A DNA stretch of 64,000 nt from Bacteroidales bacterium. Lineage in GTDB: Bacteria > Bacteroidota > Bacteroidia > Bacteroidales > UBA932. The notes beneath the pieces were generated by a model, which had not been told where the DNA came from, did no database searches, and saw nothing but the letters and a program-made list of their open reading frames with translations. Below are positions 17,121 to 25,368 of the stretch, piece by piece. Each line of letters opens with the position of its first letter. The stretch's first letter is position 1. Location of the stretch: NCBI GenBank assembly GCA_009774765.1, contig VSOK01000004.1, positions 1 to 64,000 on the forward strand, written 5' to 3'. A program made the translations under genes and the position numbers.

Positions 17121-20100
17121 ATGAAAACCACATATAGACTCATATTGCCCGTGCTGGCGATATGCCTATTCCATACGGCTGATATTTCTGCACAACAGCC
17201 TGACTACACCCGCAATTTCACAACTGTTACAACGGTGCTGACAGCGGGAGCAAAAGACACGGCAGCGGTCAACGCACTGCCAAACACAGCGGCCGCCAGG
17301 ACAGTGACATATTACGACGGACTCGGATTCCCATCCCAGATCATTTCGGAAGGTGCCATACAAGGCGGACTGCACGATCTGATTACACACAAAGAATACG
17401 ACCGGTATATGCGTGAGAGCAGAATATTTCTCCCGTATGCAGATATGTCAGCATCCGGAGCCAATTTCCGCCCAAATGCAGAAAAGGCTACAATAGACTT
17501 CTATTCATCACAGGCTCTGACCGGAATGAGCCCCGATCCAGCCCCGTACTCTGTGACCGTCTATGAGAACAGCCTCCTTGACAGAGTTCTGGAACAGGGC
17601 TTTCCCGGAACTGTATGGCAGCCTGCCGCCGAGAGGACCGACACATCCGGACGTACCTCCGTAAACGGATACGGGACCTGCAGGCTTCTGTTGTTTTCCG
17701 GTGTAAAGAACTGGGCCGTCACAGGCTCAGGAATTACACGCAAAAGCTATTATAGTCCAGGGAAGCTCGTCAGGCGGACATATAGAGATGAAGACTGGAC
17801 TTCCGGATACAATGGTACTGTCGATGTATATACAGACTACAACGACAATACTGTGCTTGAAAGAAGATGGATCATTGAGGAAGGAAAGGATAAGCCCCTT
17901 GACACGTACTATGTATATGACGAACTCGAAAGGCTCAGATATGTGCTGCCTCCGGCACTGTCAGAATCCCTGGCCAACAAAATCAATGTGGACGAAAATG
18001 ATCCTGATATGCTCTTATATGCGTATGTCTACCATTACAACAACAGAGGAGAATGCTGCTGGAAACGTCTTCCCGGTTGCGGACCTGTCAGTATGCTATA
18101 TGACGGACACAGCCGTATGGTACTCAGTCAGGACGGAAATCTTGCAGAGGAAGACAAATGGACCGCATACTGGTACGACGGTCTTGGAAGGCCTGCTGTA
18201 ATTGCGAAATGTCCGCTGCCTTATTCTGGAGACATCTCCAAGACTGAATTCACTGCAGTATATTCCGGAGAAGAAGGACAGGCAGGAGGGTATGTCCTCT
18301 CTCCTCCGCTGCCGGATGGCTCTATTATGCAGAATGTCATCTATTATGACAGCTACGACTTCATAAAATACGCTCCTCAGGAGTGTCGTGACAGTCTGAA
18401 GGCATACGATCCTCCTGTCATTGATCTTCCACCAAGACCATACGTGAAGGTTTCGGTAAAAGACAGCAAGGAGAAGCCCGTTCCTGTACCGATACGCCCC
18501 ATACAGACCTCTCGGCATGACAGGTTTGGCGCAGGAAGAGTCACAGGACGCATTGTGTGGACTTCCGATCCTGAACTGTCCCCGCTTTATTCATCATATT
18601 ACTATGACGAACGCGGAGATATTTTCCAGTCCCATTCGCAGAACCACCTTGGAGGCTGGGAGACAGTAAAGACCAAATATTCGTTTACACGCCAGCCTGT
18701 GAACAGAGTGCTGTTTCATTCCACGGGAAACACGGTTGTGACTGAAGCTTATACATACACATACGATAATATGGACCGGCTGCTGAAAGTTATCCACAGA
18801 CTTGGCGACGGTGAAGAAGTCATCCTTGCAGACAACCGGTACGACCTCCTCGGAAGACTTGCATCAGATGCAAGGAACGGCAACGGTAAGCTGATGACAG
18901 AATACTCATACAATATACGCCAGTGGATCACAAAAAAGGAGAGCAAATCTTTCTGCGAAAACCTGTTCTACAATGATATTCCGGCAGGAGACACAGATGC
19001 GGTGCCGAGATATGCAGGCGGCATATCGTCGTACACCTGGAAATATGGAGGAACCGGCATCAATGGCTGCAACTTTTTCTATGACGGACTCAGAAGGCTC
19101 ACGGAAGCGACCGTCTGCAACGATGTGAATGTCCACGGACCATTCAGTACCTCATATACTTACGACAGTCAAGGCAATATAACCCGAATGACAAGAGGGA
19201 GCAGGGCAGATTCCGGAGGTTCCGCCTCCGTCTTCAATATGGAATACAACGGCAACCGTCTCTCAGGAATGACACGTAGCGGTAAGTCTACAGCTCAAAT
19301 CCTGACACCTGACAATAGTCCTGACGTAACAGCACAGTATGAATACGATGCCAACGGCAATATGACCAGAGATATCAACAATGGTATCGCAATGATATCA
19401 TATAATGTTCTCAACCTCCCTGACAGGGTTACGGCAATTGACGGCAACCTTAACATAACCTCACAATACCTCTACAGCTGCGACGGGGAAAAGATGCAGG
19501 TCAGAACGGAATGCCCTGACGGCAATATATCCATCACCGACTATTGCTCCAACCTGGTCTACAGGGACGGGACACTGGAAAGAATCATTGTCGACGGAGG
19601 ATATATAGAGGACGGCAGGTACAGATTCTTCGTCACAGACCACTTGGGAAGTGTCCGGGCAGTCACCGATACCGATGGCAACGAACTGCAGACGCTTGAC
19701 TACTATCCTTATGGACAGGTTACAGAGAAGAGCGGAAGCAGTTCCGGATATGCCCTGAACAACATTGCGGACTCGCTTGACGACGTCTCCCAGCCATACC
19801 GGTTCAACGGCAAGGAGTCACAGGAGTTTGCCTGGATTCCATACCTTGACTACGGGGCAAGGTTCTATAGCCCGGACGCGACAAGATGGACCACAATGGA
19901 CCCGCTTGCAGAAAAATACTATTTTATCAGTCCATACGCATTCTGTTCCAATAATCCTGTTAACTTTGTTGATATGGACGGGATGGATATATGGAATGTT
20001 TATGAAAACGGAAACATAGAATGGATTAAGCAGAGTAAAAGAGATATAGTAAGAACGATAGATGCAAATGGTGATATTGTCAATCGCAAATCTTTTAAAA

Positions 20101-20609
20101 AATCTGATCTTTTAAAAGGGACGCTTGGTATTGGTGACAAGAGTTATGATTACTTTACAGTTTCGGATGCACGCATCGCTAAAAAATTGTTTGAATTTAT
20201 TGCAACTCCTTCAAGTTGGGGGAAAAACAATAATACTAAAGATAAACAATCCATTGTGGAAAGTTCTGTCATATATACGAGTATAGGGAGTGCTGTTCTT
20301 ATTGGCGAAAAAGGGGCAACACCTACGACAACCTTATCTTTGGAATATATTAATAAAGGGGCTGTTTTTACACGCATTGACCATGTACATCCAAACAATG
20401 AACCTGTGCCATCAGGAACAGGGGATAAAACTGCGGATATAGCTGTAATTTATTATTTGGAGAAGCACGGCATTCAATTCTCAACTCCAGAATGGGATAG
20501 GTATCATATATTTACTCCAATAGATAAGCAATACCACGCGTATGATTATTATACAACAGATATGATACAGCCAGTAGTGTTTTCAGTTAAAAGAAACAAA
20601 AGAAGGTAA
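17121..20609 (+). CDS. secreted RHS-repeat polymorphic toxin with JAB-like C-terminal tip
   Basis: A 1,162-residue protein with a signal peptide ending near ADISAQQ. An N-terminal DUF6443-like part is followed by many YD/RHS repeats and the conserved RHS core end (YLDYGARFYSPDATRWTTMDPLAEKY, given here as separate motifs YLDYGARFYSPD and RWTTMDPLAEKY, near 910-935). After NNPVNFVDMDGMD the DNA becomes AT-rich and the sequence changes to a variable tip of about 200 residues. This contains DHVHPNNEPVPSGTGDK, with His1088, His1090, Ser1098 and Asp1102. The spacing H-x-H-x7-S-x3-D is one residue off the JAMM metalloprotease motif, and I read the tip as a JAB-like toxin. The stop is two bases before a small exported protein, the likely immunity gene. 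Confidence 0.85.
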   Translation: MKTTYRLILPVLAICLFHTADISAQQPDYTRNFTTVTTVLTAGAKDTAAVNALPNTAAARTVTYYDGLGFPSQIISEGAIQGGLHDLITHKEYDRYMRESRIFLPYADMSASGANFRPNAEKATIDFYSSQALTGMSPDPAPYSVTVYENSLLDRVLEQGFPGTVWQPAAERTDTSGRTSVNGYGTCRLLLFSGVKNWAVTGSGITRKSYYSPGKLVRRTYRDEDWTSGYNGTVDVYTDYNDNTVLERRWIIEEGKDKPLDTYYVYDELERLRYVLPPALSESLANKINVDENDPDMLLYAYVYHYNNRGECCWKRLPGCGPVSMLYDGHSRMVLSQDGNLAEEDKWTAYWYDGLGRPAVIAKCPLPYSGDISKTEFTAVYSGEEGQAGGYVLSPPLPDGSIMQNVIYYDSYDFIKYAPQECRDSLKAYDPPVIDLPPRPYVKVSVKDSKEKPVPVPIRPIQTSRHDRFGAGRVTGRIVWTSDPELSPLYSSYYYDERGDIFQSHSQNHLGGWETVKTKYSFTRQPVNRVLFHSTGNTVVTEAYTYTYDNMDRLLKVIHRLGDGEEVILADNRYDLLGRLASDARNGNGKLMTEYSYNIRQWITKKESKSFCENLFYNDIPAGDTDAVPRYAGGISSYTWKYGGTGINGCNFFYDGLRRLTEATVCNDVNVHGPFSTSYTYDSQGNITRMTRGSRADSGGSASVFNMEYNGNRLSGMTRSGKSTAQILTPDNSPDVTAQYEYDANGNMTRDINNGIAMISYNVLNLPDRVTAIDGNLNITSQYLYSCDGEKMQVRTECPDGNISITDYCSNLVYRDGTLERIIVDGGYIEDGRYRFFVTDHLGSVRAVTDTDGNELQTLDYYPYGQVTEKSGSSSGYALNNIADSLDDVSQPYRFNGKESQEFAWIPYLDYGARFYSPDATRWTTMDPLAEKYYFISPYAFCSNNPVNFVDMDGMDIWNVYENGNIEWIKQSKRDIVRTIDANGDIVNRKSFKKSDLLKGTLGIGDKSYDYFTVSDARIAKKLFEFIATPSSWGKNNNTKDKQSIVESSVIYTSIGSAVLIGEKGATPTTTLSLEYINKGAVFTRIDHVHPNNEPVPSGTGDKTADIAVIYYLEKHGIQFSTPEWDRYHIFTPIDKQYHAYDYYTTDMIQPVVFSVKRNKRR

Positions 20610-20611
20610 AT

Positions 20612-21091
20612 ATGTTACAGATTATGTATTATGCGAGTCTCTGTTTGTTGTTGATCAGTGGCACAAAATATAATGAGGATCACAATGTAATCATTGTTGA
20701 CACTCTGCCAAAAGTGGAATGCATCAATAAGATTCTTGATGATGAGATCAAATACTATTTGTCTCAGCAGAGAGAAACAAAATACGAGCGTTACTGGAAT
20801 CTTATTATCGGACTGGAGTATGATATGTATGATGTTCCCGTACTATATAAGTGCGACATACACAATACGCCGAATTATATACCTGACAAAGGGATTGCAT
20901 ATATGCAGTATGGACACGACATCATAGTAATCATAGACAGTATCAATGAGTTAATATTCAAAGAGGTAGACAACTGTGAAAAAATTATAAAAATGATGAC
21001 AAACCGTGTCCCTATGCATACTTCCGTGGCACATCTCGGACTTCTGTTCTCTGAAAACAAGGTCTTCCAGATGAATGCTGAATATTATTAA
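20612..21091 (+). CDS. putative immunity protein 1 for the RHS/JAB toxin
   Basis: A 159-residue protein with a hydrophobic N-terminal segment (residues 1-17), suggesting export. The family is not recognised. It begins two bases after the toxin stop. It is clearly paralogous to the next gene: both share TLPKVEC, NKIL, YYL/HYL, a YW pair, IAY-x-QYG and DIIVI in the same order. Position directly behind a toxin tip, small size, AT-rich DNA like the tip and export to the compartment where a secreted toxin would arrive all fit an immunity role. This is inference, and an accessory toxin subunit is possible. Confidence 0.65.
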   Translation: MLQIMYYASLCLLLISGTKYNEDHNVIIVDTLPKVECINKILDDEIKYYLSQQRETKYERYWNLIIGLEYDMYDVPVLYKCDIHNTPNYIPDKGIAYMQYGHDIIVIIDSINELIFKEVDNCEKIIKMMTNRVPMHTSVAHLGLLFSENKVFQMNAEYY

Positions 21092-21114
21092 TGCAAATAA
21101 CTGTAATATAACAA

Positions 21115-21588
21115 ATGGACAGATTGTTTAAAACATTCGTGTACGCTTTTCTTTGGTCGCTATCCTTGGTCTGTGCTGCAAAAAATGACACTGTGACCGT
21201 CATACAGACTCTGCCGAAGGTAGAATGCGCAAATAAAATACTTGACAATGAAATCAGGCATTATCTGGCTCAGCAGGACAGTACAGATCAGGTATGCTAT
21301 TGGAATATGCAGATACAAAAGGAGAATGATACATACGTCTGTCTTGTTTTTCGTGAGCCTGATCATATCCCTAATAGGGGGATTGCATATCTACAATATG
21401 GATATGACATTATAGTAATTGAAGGAAAACTCGACAAGACATTATTCAATAAGATAAAAGGATGCGACCTGGCTATAAAAATGGCCAAGAATCGCACCCT
21501 TATATCTGATCCTGTCGCATATTTAGGAGTCAGGCTTTTTAAAAACAGACTTGCCGCAAAATATAGCATATATGATCCCTGCCGTTAA
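21115..21588 (+). CDS. putative immunity protein 2, paralogue of the preceding gene
   Basis: A 157-residue protein with an N-terminal signal-like segment (FVYAFLWSLSLVCA). It aligns end to end with the protein at 20612-21091, with one short gap after the middle: TLPKVEC, KILDNEIRHYLAQQ, HIPNRGIAYLQYGYDIIVIE, and CDLAIKMAKNR against CEKIIKMMTNR. It lies 23 bases downstream. Tandem divergent immunity copies are typical of polymorphic toxin loci, where the older copy can protect against a former or neighbouring toxin variant. The function is inferred from context. Confidence 0.6.
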   Translation: MDRLFKTFVYAFLWSLSLVCAAKNDTVTVIQTLPKVECANKILDNEIRHYLAQQDSTDQVCYWNMQIQKENDTYVCLVFREPDHIPNRGIAYLQYGYDIIVIEGKLDKTLFNKIKGCDLAIKMAKNRTLISDPVAYLGVRLFKNRLAAKYSIYDPCR

Positions 21589-21670
21589 ACATCATAGCAT
21601 ATTTGCATTGAATCCATTTGTGTAAATCCATTTTGACCATAAAGTCGGATTATTATGTGGATGCTCTATG

Positions 21671-21812
21671 GTACGGATATCATATAACACGCTGAATTCG
21701 CCCGACAGGGTTATGGTAGTATACTGAAGCGTTTCGGATGTGTCATACTACTTCTACAGCTGCGACGGGGATAAGATGCAGGTCAGAACGGAATGTCCTC
21801 AAGGCTCTTTAT
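21671..21812 (+). pseudogene. decayed RHS core fragment
   Basis: The DNA matches part of the RHS gene around 19390-19515: ISYN, PDRV, then FYSCDGDKMQVRTECP, with the last stretch nearly identical. An in-frame TGA and indels break it. This is the mark of an older toxin 3' end displaced when the present tip and its immunity genes were inserted. Confidence 0.8.
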
Positions 21813-21821
21813 AAATGGTTA

Positions 21822-21849
21822 AAGTTATCATTCTGTATGTCCAAGTGTA
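21822..21849. repeat. 28-bp direct repeat, left copy
   Basis: Identical to 22564-22591. The two copies bracket the BACON lipoprotein gene with its terminator, 742 bases apart. Flanking bases also match imperfectly. Confidence 0.8.
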
Positions 21850-21862
21850 GTGCTCAGGAGCA

Positions 21863-22110
21863 CGTTGTAGTCCGCGTCGGTTAAGAAATAACACGAGGGG
21901 GCTAAAAAGTCAGAATAACTCTCTGAGAATGAATATTTGGAAATAAGGTCGATGTTGACCTCGCCGAAAAACAAGAAAAAGGGGCTTGAATAATACTTTT
22001 TATTCAGCCCCGTATACATAATGGAACTTACATAAAAGAATGTAAACAGCTTGTATGGATTTGGATGGACGTGCTCAAGGGGCAATCCTCTCCTGTAGGT
22101 CATTTGTCAT
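21863..22110. repeat. right, split copy of the interspersed repeat
   Basis: 21863-21892 and 22074-22110 each match part of the element next to queF (12085-12155), but in opposite orientations, as if broken by an inversion or insertion. The 21,589-22,106 stretch otherwise holds the RHS fragment, one direct repeat and a terminator. Confidence 0.35.
21981..22011 (-). terminator. terminator of the BACON lipoprotein gene
   Basis: GGGGCTTGAATAA (21981-21993) pairs with TTATTCAGCCCC (22000-22011), with one bulge. On the minus strand it is followed by CCTTTTTC-type T-rich sequence. Confidence 0.75.
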
Positions 22111-22541
22111 ACCCCTTTTTGCCGGATTTTAATTGTTGCCTGTCCGTCTCCGTAATCTCCGATACTTATTTGTCCAGTTCTTTCTCTGCCCGTATCGTTT
22201 TCGGTGACGTTAATAATGACCCCTGTCCTGTCCTCCATCAGAGTCACTTTCAGCCATTTGCCACGGCAGCTGACAATAGGGACATCGTAACGGTCTGTGT
22301 CTGATGATGTTTCTTCGTACTCTATTATATATTTGAACCAAGGTTCAATATCGTCTTCTTTGACACTATATGGACTTAGTCTAAGAGAGTTGTTTTCTTT
22401 TGTGTAGATTTCCGTTTTGCACGCTTCTTTTTCGAATATCACCTTATTTGTTGTTACCTTGATGTTATGAAGCCCCATACATCCTGCAGAAAACGCAACA
22501 GCCATCATAAGTATAAAACATCTTGTCCCGATATTTTTCAT
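22107..22541 (-). CDS. BACON-domain lipoprotein
   Basis: A 144-residue predicted lipoprotein: a hydrophobic signal with lipobox FSAGC (Cys21). The C-terminal half (about 92-143) fits a BACON-type Ig-like domain, with KWLKVTL, INVTENDTGRERTGQISI and TIKIRQKG. Such domains often bind glycans or mucin, or act as spacers on surface proteins. Here it stands alone with no enzyme partner. It is flanked by a 28-bp direct repeat on each side, has its own terminator, and has a minus-strand TAACTTTG box at 22686-22693, so it looks like a self-contained cassette. Confidence 0.7.
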   Translation of the reverse strand: MKNIGTRCFILMMAVAFSAGCMGLHNIKVTTNKVIFEKEACKTEIYTKENNSLRLSPYSVKEDDIEPWFKYIIEYEETSSDTDRYDVPIVSCRGKWLKVTLMEDRTGVIINVTENDTGRERTGQISIGDYGDGQATIKIRQKGV

Positions 22542-22563
22542 AAACTGAAATTTTAAAGGTTAT

Positions 22564-22591
22564 AAGTTATCATTCTGTATGTCCAAGTGTA
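22564..22591. repeat. 28-bp direct repeat, right copy
   Basis: Identical to 21822-21849. It lies directly upstream of the BACON lipoprotein gene. Confidence 0.8.
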
Positions 22592-22678
22592 ATTACCTTG
22601 TTGTGTATTATGATTTTTATCATATACTTGTTCCATACTGTCTCTGTCTGTCGTGTTGAAAACACTTTTTGTCCTCGT

Positions 22679-22709
22679 TCAATCGCAAAGTTAACAGGAT
22701 TATTGGAAC
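22679..22709 (-). repeat. 31-bp promoter-bearing repeat, right boundary of the RHS island
   Basis: Identical to 12657-12687, 10.0 kb away in the same orientation. It contains TAACTTTG on the minus strand (22686-22693) and could drive the BACON lipoprotein gene with a long leader. The 22,542-22,977 stretch also contains AT-rich sequence before the next plus-strand gene; no gene was seen in it. Confidence 0.75.
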
Positions 22710-22977
22710 GTAATGAATATTGACGGATCAAATAAATATTTAAGCCGGGATTGGAGGACAAATTTATTTTTACTACGTTGAGGCAAGAGTGATTGTAAAA
22801 TGCAAGTTTTTAACATTTATTGTAAATATGTATTCTTTCAGGGATATTTATAGTTGATTACAAGAATGTTATTCTGTAATTGTCTTCCGGATCAGGCTAA
22901 GGAGCTTTATATTGGATAATCTATTGTGATTATTAGAATTATTATATAGATTCACACGTAATTTTAATCTAAATGTT

Positions 22978-23478
22978 ATGAAAAAGACTATAGTGCTGAT
23001 TGTTTCAGCAATTTGTGTATTCACTTCATGCGGCAGGGATTGGTATCACTCAGAAAAGTTCTTCGTACATATATGTCCGGACAATAGTTTATGTGAATTT
23101 ATTTATAATGACCGCATATATGGGAAAGATTCGGAGCTGTGCCATACTGAAGTGACACGCGATACTGTTTTGTCTTGTCCTGTTTTTTTTGTACTGCCTT
23201 CCTATGTCGATAAAGAGGAAAAAATGACACAGTATGCGACATTGAGACGTTTGTCCGGAGAAGGAGAATGTGACATATATATGCTCACAACCAGTACCGT
23301 CAAATATAAGGGAGAAAAATACTATATCGGTAACCTTATCGACGATGTAATCTGGCACAACGACACATCCCTGATGACCAAGGAGGAACTGAATGAGCTG
23401 ATAAAGGGGGCTTCGTCAAAGTTTTCACTTCCGGCCGGCGAAGAAAGCATCACAGTTCCGATTACTTATCTACGGTGA
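22978..23478 (+). CDS. hypothetical lipoprotein
   Basis: A 166-residue protein beginning MKKTIVLIVSA with lipobox VFTSC (Cys18), so it is probably anchored in a membrane. No known domain was recognised. The body is beta-rich, with FFVHICPDNSLCEFIYNDRIYG and a C-terminal ESITVPITYL strand. The gene is preceded by about 270 bases of AT-rich DNA and followed 65 bases later by a second exported protein. It lies just outside the repeats that bound the RHS island. Confidence 0.65.
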   Translation: MKKTIVLIVSAICVFTSCGRDWYHSEKFFVHICPDNSLCEFIYNDRIYGKDSELCHTEVTRDTVLSCPVFFVLPSYVDKEEKMTQYATLRRLSGEGECDIYMLTTSTVKYKGEKYYIGNLIDDVIWHNDTSLMTKEELNELIKGASSKFSLPAGEESITVPITYLR

Positions 23479-23543
23479 CCGTTTCCTTATACAGACAAAT
23501 CAAGCACTCTAATTATGGGTGTGCAATGGCAAATTAACAGGAT

Positions 23544-24029
23544 ATGAGGAATCTATTTAAACTTTTGTCTTTTGTCCTGCTGCTGGCAGGGACTGCTACG
23601 CTGGCTTCTTCCCAGGAGAACGTGCGCAGGTTGGATGTTAAGGCAAATGTCTATATGTCATACGATGCCGCCATAGGAAAAGTTCTTGAGGAGGCAATTG
23701 TCGGATATCATCTGAAGGAAACATTTCTGTCTTTGGGATTTATGCACGCCGGAATGAAAGGCGGATTTTATGGTGGAACAGTCAATTGCGCATATATAAA
23801 ACCGGATGCTCAGCTGGTGCTTGTTCCGACTTTAGGAATAGGGTTTCTTCACGGAATGTTTTCAGGAGATGAGAGGACGGCTAAATTGGCTGTAAACCTT
23901 GATGTGGAGCTGAGGCAGTATTTAACTGAATCACGCTCTTCATATTGTGGACTGGGTGTTAAGATTCTCGGTCTCAAAGATGTTGACATAAGTTTTTGGG
24001 GAGGTGTGACTTTCGGATTCTCTTTTTAG
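23544..24029 (+). CDS. small outer-membrane beta-barrel-like protein
   Basis: A 161-residue exported protein with a signal peptide ending near TLASSQE. The mature part alternates hydrophobic and polar residues, has many Gly and aromatic residues, and ends in Phe (GGVTFGFSF). This is the usual pattern of a small outer-membrane beta-barrel. No specific function is assigned. It ends 44 bases before the convergent comEC-like gene. Confidence 0.6.
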   Translation: MRNLFKLLSFVLLLAGTATLASSQENVRRLDVKANVYMSYDAAIGKVLEEAIVGYHLKETFLSLGFMHAGMKGGFYGGTVNCAYIKPDAQLVLVPTLGIGFLHGMFSGDERTAKLAVNLDVELRQYLTESRSSYCGLGVKILGLKDVDISFWGGVTFGFSF

Positions 24030-24073
24030 CATCTGCAACAATGTCTCCAATATTCGATCGGGCTATTGTTCTT

Positions 24074-25270
24074 TCATAATGTGTCAGCCTGCATTCCTGA
24101 GATTGTGGAAAGGATAAAGACAAGGATGCCGAGCAGGGAGTCATTTATGGAGAGAAGAAATGCCGGACACAGCCCTGCGGACGACAAGGCTATGACTGCG
24201 ACGGAAGAAATCATTACAAGATTCATAAGCGGGATGCACAGAAGGTTGGTCAGTATGAAATATTGGGGGAAAGTCCCGAATCTGAGCCAGACCACAGGGG
24301 CGGTAAACACTTGGCAGGCGATGGACAGGGACGACATATCCCAGATTCTGTACATTATCCCTCGAGGACGTGCACTGTCATCTGAAGTCTGGCCGTTACT
24401 GCGGAAATATTTCTCATCCAGCCATCGCACAGGAATATTCCACCAGTCCCTGATGACCGGATACAAAGTGAAAATTCCGGTCATCGCAAGATATGAAAGC
24501 TGAAATCCAGCTGAGGTTATGACCCCTGGCGTGACTGTAAGCTGTACGGTAAGTGCAATGCACAGGAGATTGGCATTGTTCTGTTTCCTTCCGAGTATGG
24601 CCGCGCCCTCCCTGAGCAGAATGAAAAGGAATGCACGCACGATCGACGGTGACGCGCCTGTCATAAGTGTGAAGAATCCTGCTCCGGAGATGATCACAGC
24701 GGACCTTGTTTTCCTTACGGAAGGTGAGTTGCCAAATATTGCAAGCATACGTGAGAGAAGCATATATATGATTCCGAGATGCATTCCGGACAACGCCAGA
24801 AGATGTGACGCTCCGCTGTCCCTGAATATTTTTCTTGTATTGCCGTCCAGTCCGCTGCGGTCTCCCGTGAGGAATGCGCAGACCAGTGCCCCGTGCTCCT
24901 TTTCTGAATATCCGATGTCCATGATCCTGCGGCTGAGAGCCTCACGGCATCCATAGGCAAATGATGATACGGGGGAATGCTTCCCTGTGTCGGGAAAAGT
25001 CAGAGAGTCCATAAGGCATACGGTCATGCCGGCCGAAAGAAACATCAGCCCGATAAATATCCTTGCTGCAGGAAGAGGCAGTTTCCTGAACCGGCCTCTG
25101 CAGGAACGGAAGATAAGCACGGCGGATGAAACAGTCGCCGCAAACGACATAAGCACTACCGCGACGGATGAATGATTCCTGATGTAAAATGTTTGTAATA
25201 AGAATGTTGCGACAGCAACCCCTGCAGTGAACGGGACCGCCAACACCACTGCCTCTCTCTCCGTCTCCAT
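24074..25270 (-). CDS. short ComEC/Rec2-family membrane protein
   Basis: A polytopic inner-membrane protein of 398 residues with the ComEC competence domain. The signature is SGASHLLALSGMHLGIIYML, followed by TGASPSIVRAFLF and SAGFQLSYLAMTGI. ComEC forms the channel for single-stranded DNA entry during transformation. Usual ComEC proteins are about 650-800 residues, with an OB-fold region before the channel and often a metallo-beta-lactamase domain after it; both are missing here. I saw no frameshift at either end, so this looks like a short natural form, although its ability to take up DNA is uncertain. Confidence 0.8.
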   Translation of the reverse strand: METEREAVVLAVPFTAGVAVATFLLQTFYIRNHSSVAVVLMSFAATVSSAVLIFRSCRGRFRKLPLPAARIFIGLMFLSAGMTVCLMDSLTFPDTGKHSPVSSFAYGCREALSRRIMDIGYSEKEHGALVCAFLTGDRSGLDGNTRKIFRDSGASHLLALSGMHLGIIYMLLSRMLAIFGNSPSVRKTRSAVIISGAGFFTLMTGASPSIVRAFLFILLREGAAILGRKQNNANLLCIALTVQLTVTPGVITSAGFQLSYLAMTGIFTLYPVIRDWWNIPVRWLDEKYFRSNGQTSDDSARPRGIMYRIWDMSSLSIACQVFTAPVVWLRFGTFPQYFILTNLLCIPLMNLVMISSVAVIALSSAGLCPAFLLSINDSLLGILVFILSTISGMQADTL

Positions 25271-25283
25271 TTCGTTCCGATTT

Positions 25284-25316
25284 TTTGCGAAAGTAGGAAG
25301 AAATTTTATAACTTTG
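25284..25316 (+). promoter_or_regulatory. Bacteroidetes-type promoter of the ackA-ptb-buk operon
   Basis: TTTG (25284-25287), a 21-base spacer and TAACTTTG (25309-25316) match the -33/-7 consensus well. The ackA start is 52 bases after the -7 box. Confidence 0.7.
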
Positions 25317-25368
25317 TCTCGGAATCGTGAAAAATCCTTCCTTTTTTATAAAAATTTAACAGAAAACT

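Noticed and set aside
21828..22103. Minus-strand ORF of 91 codons downstream of the BACON gene
   Set aside because: It contains the BACON gene terminator and repeat sequence; its last residues come from the 28-bp repeat.
22570..22761. Minus-strand ORF of 63 codons ending in the same residues as the ORF at 21828
   Set aside because: The shared end is only the 28-bp direct repeat read in one frame; the rest spans a promoter repeat.
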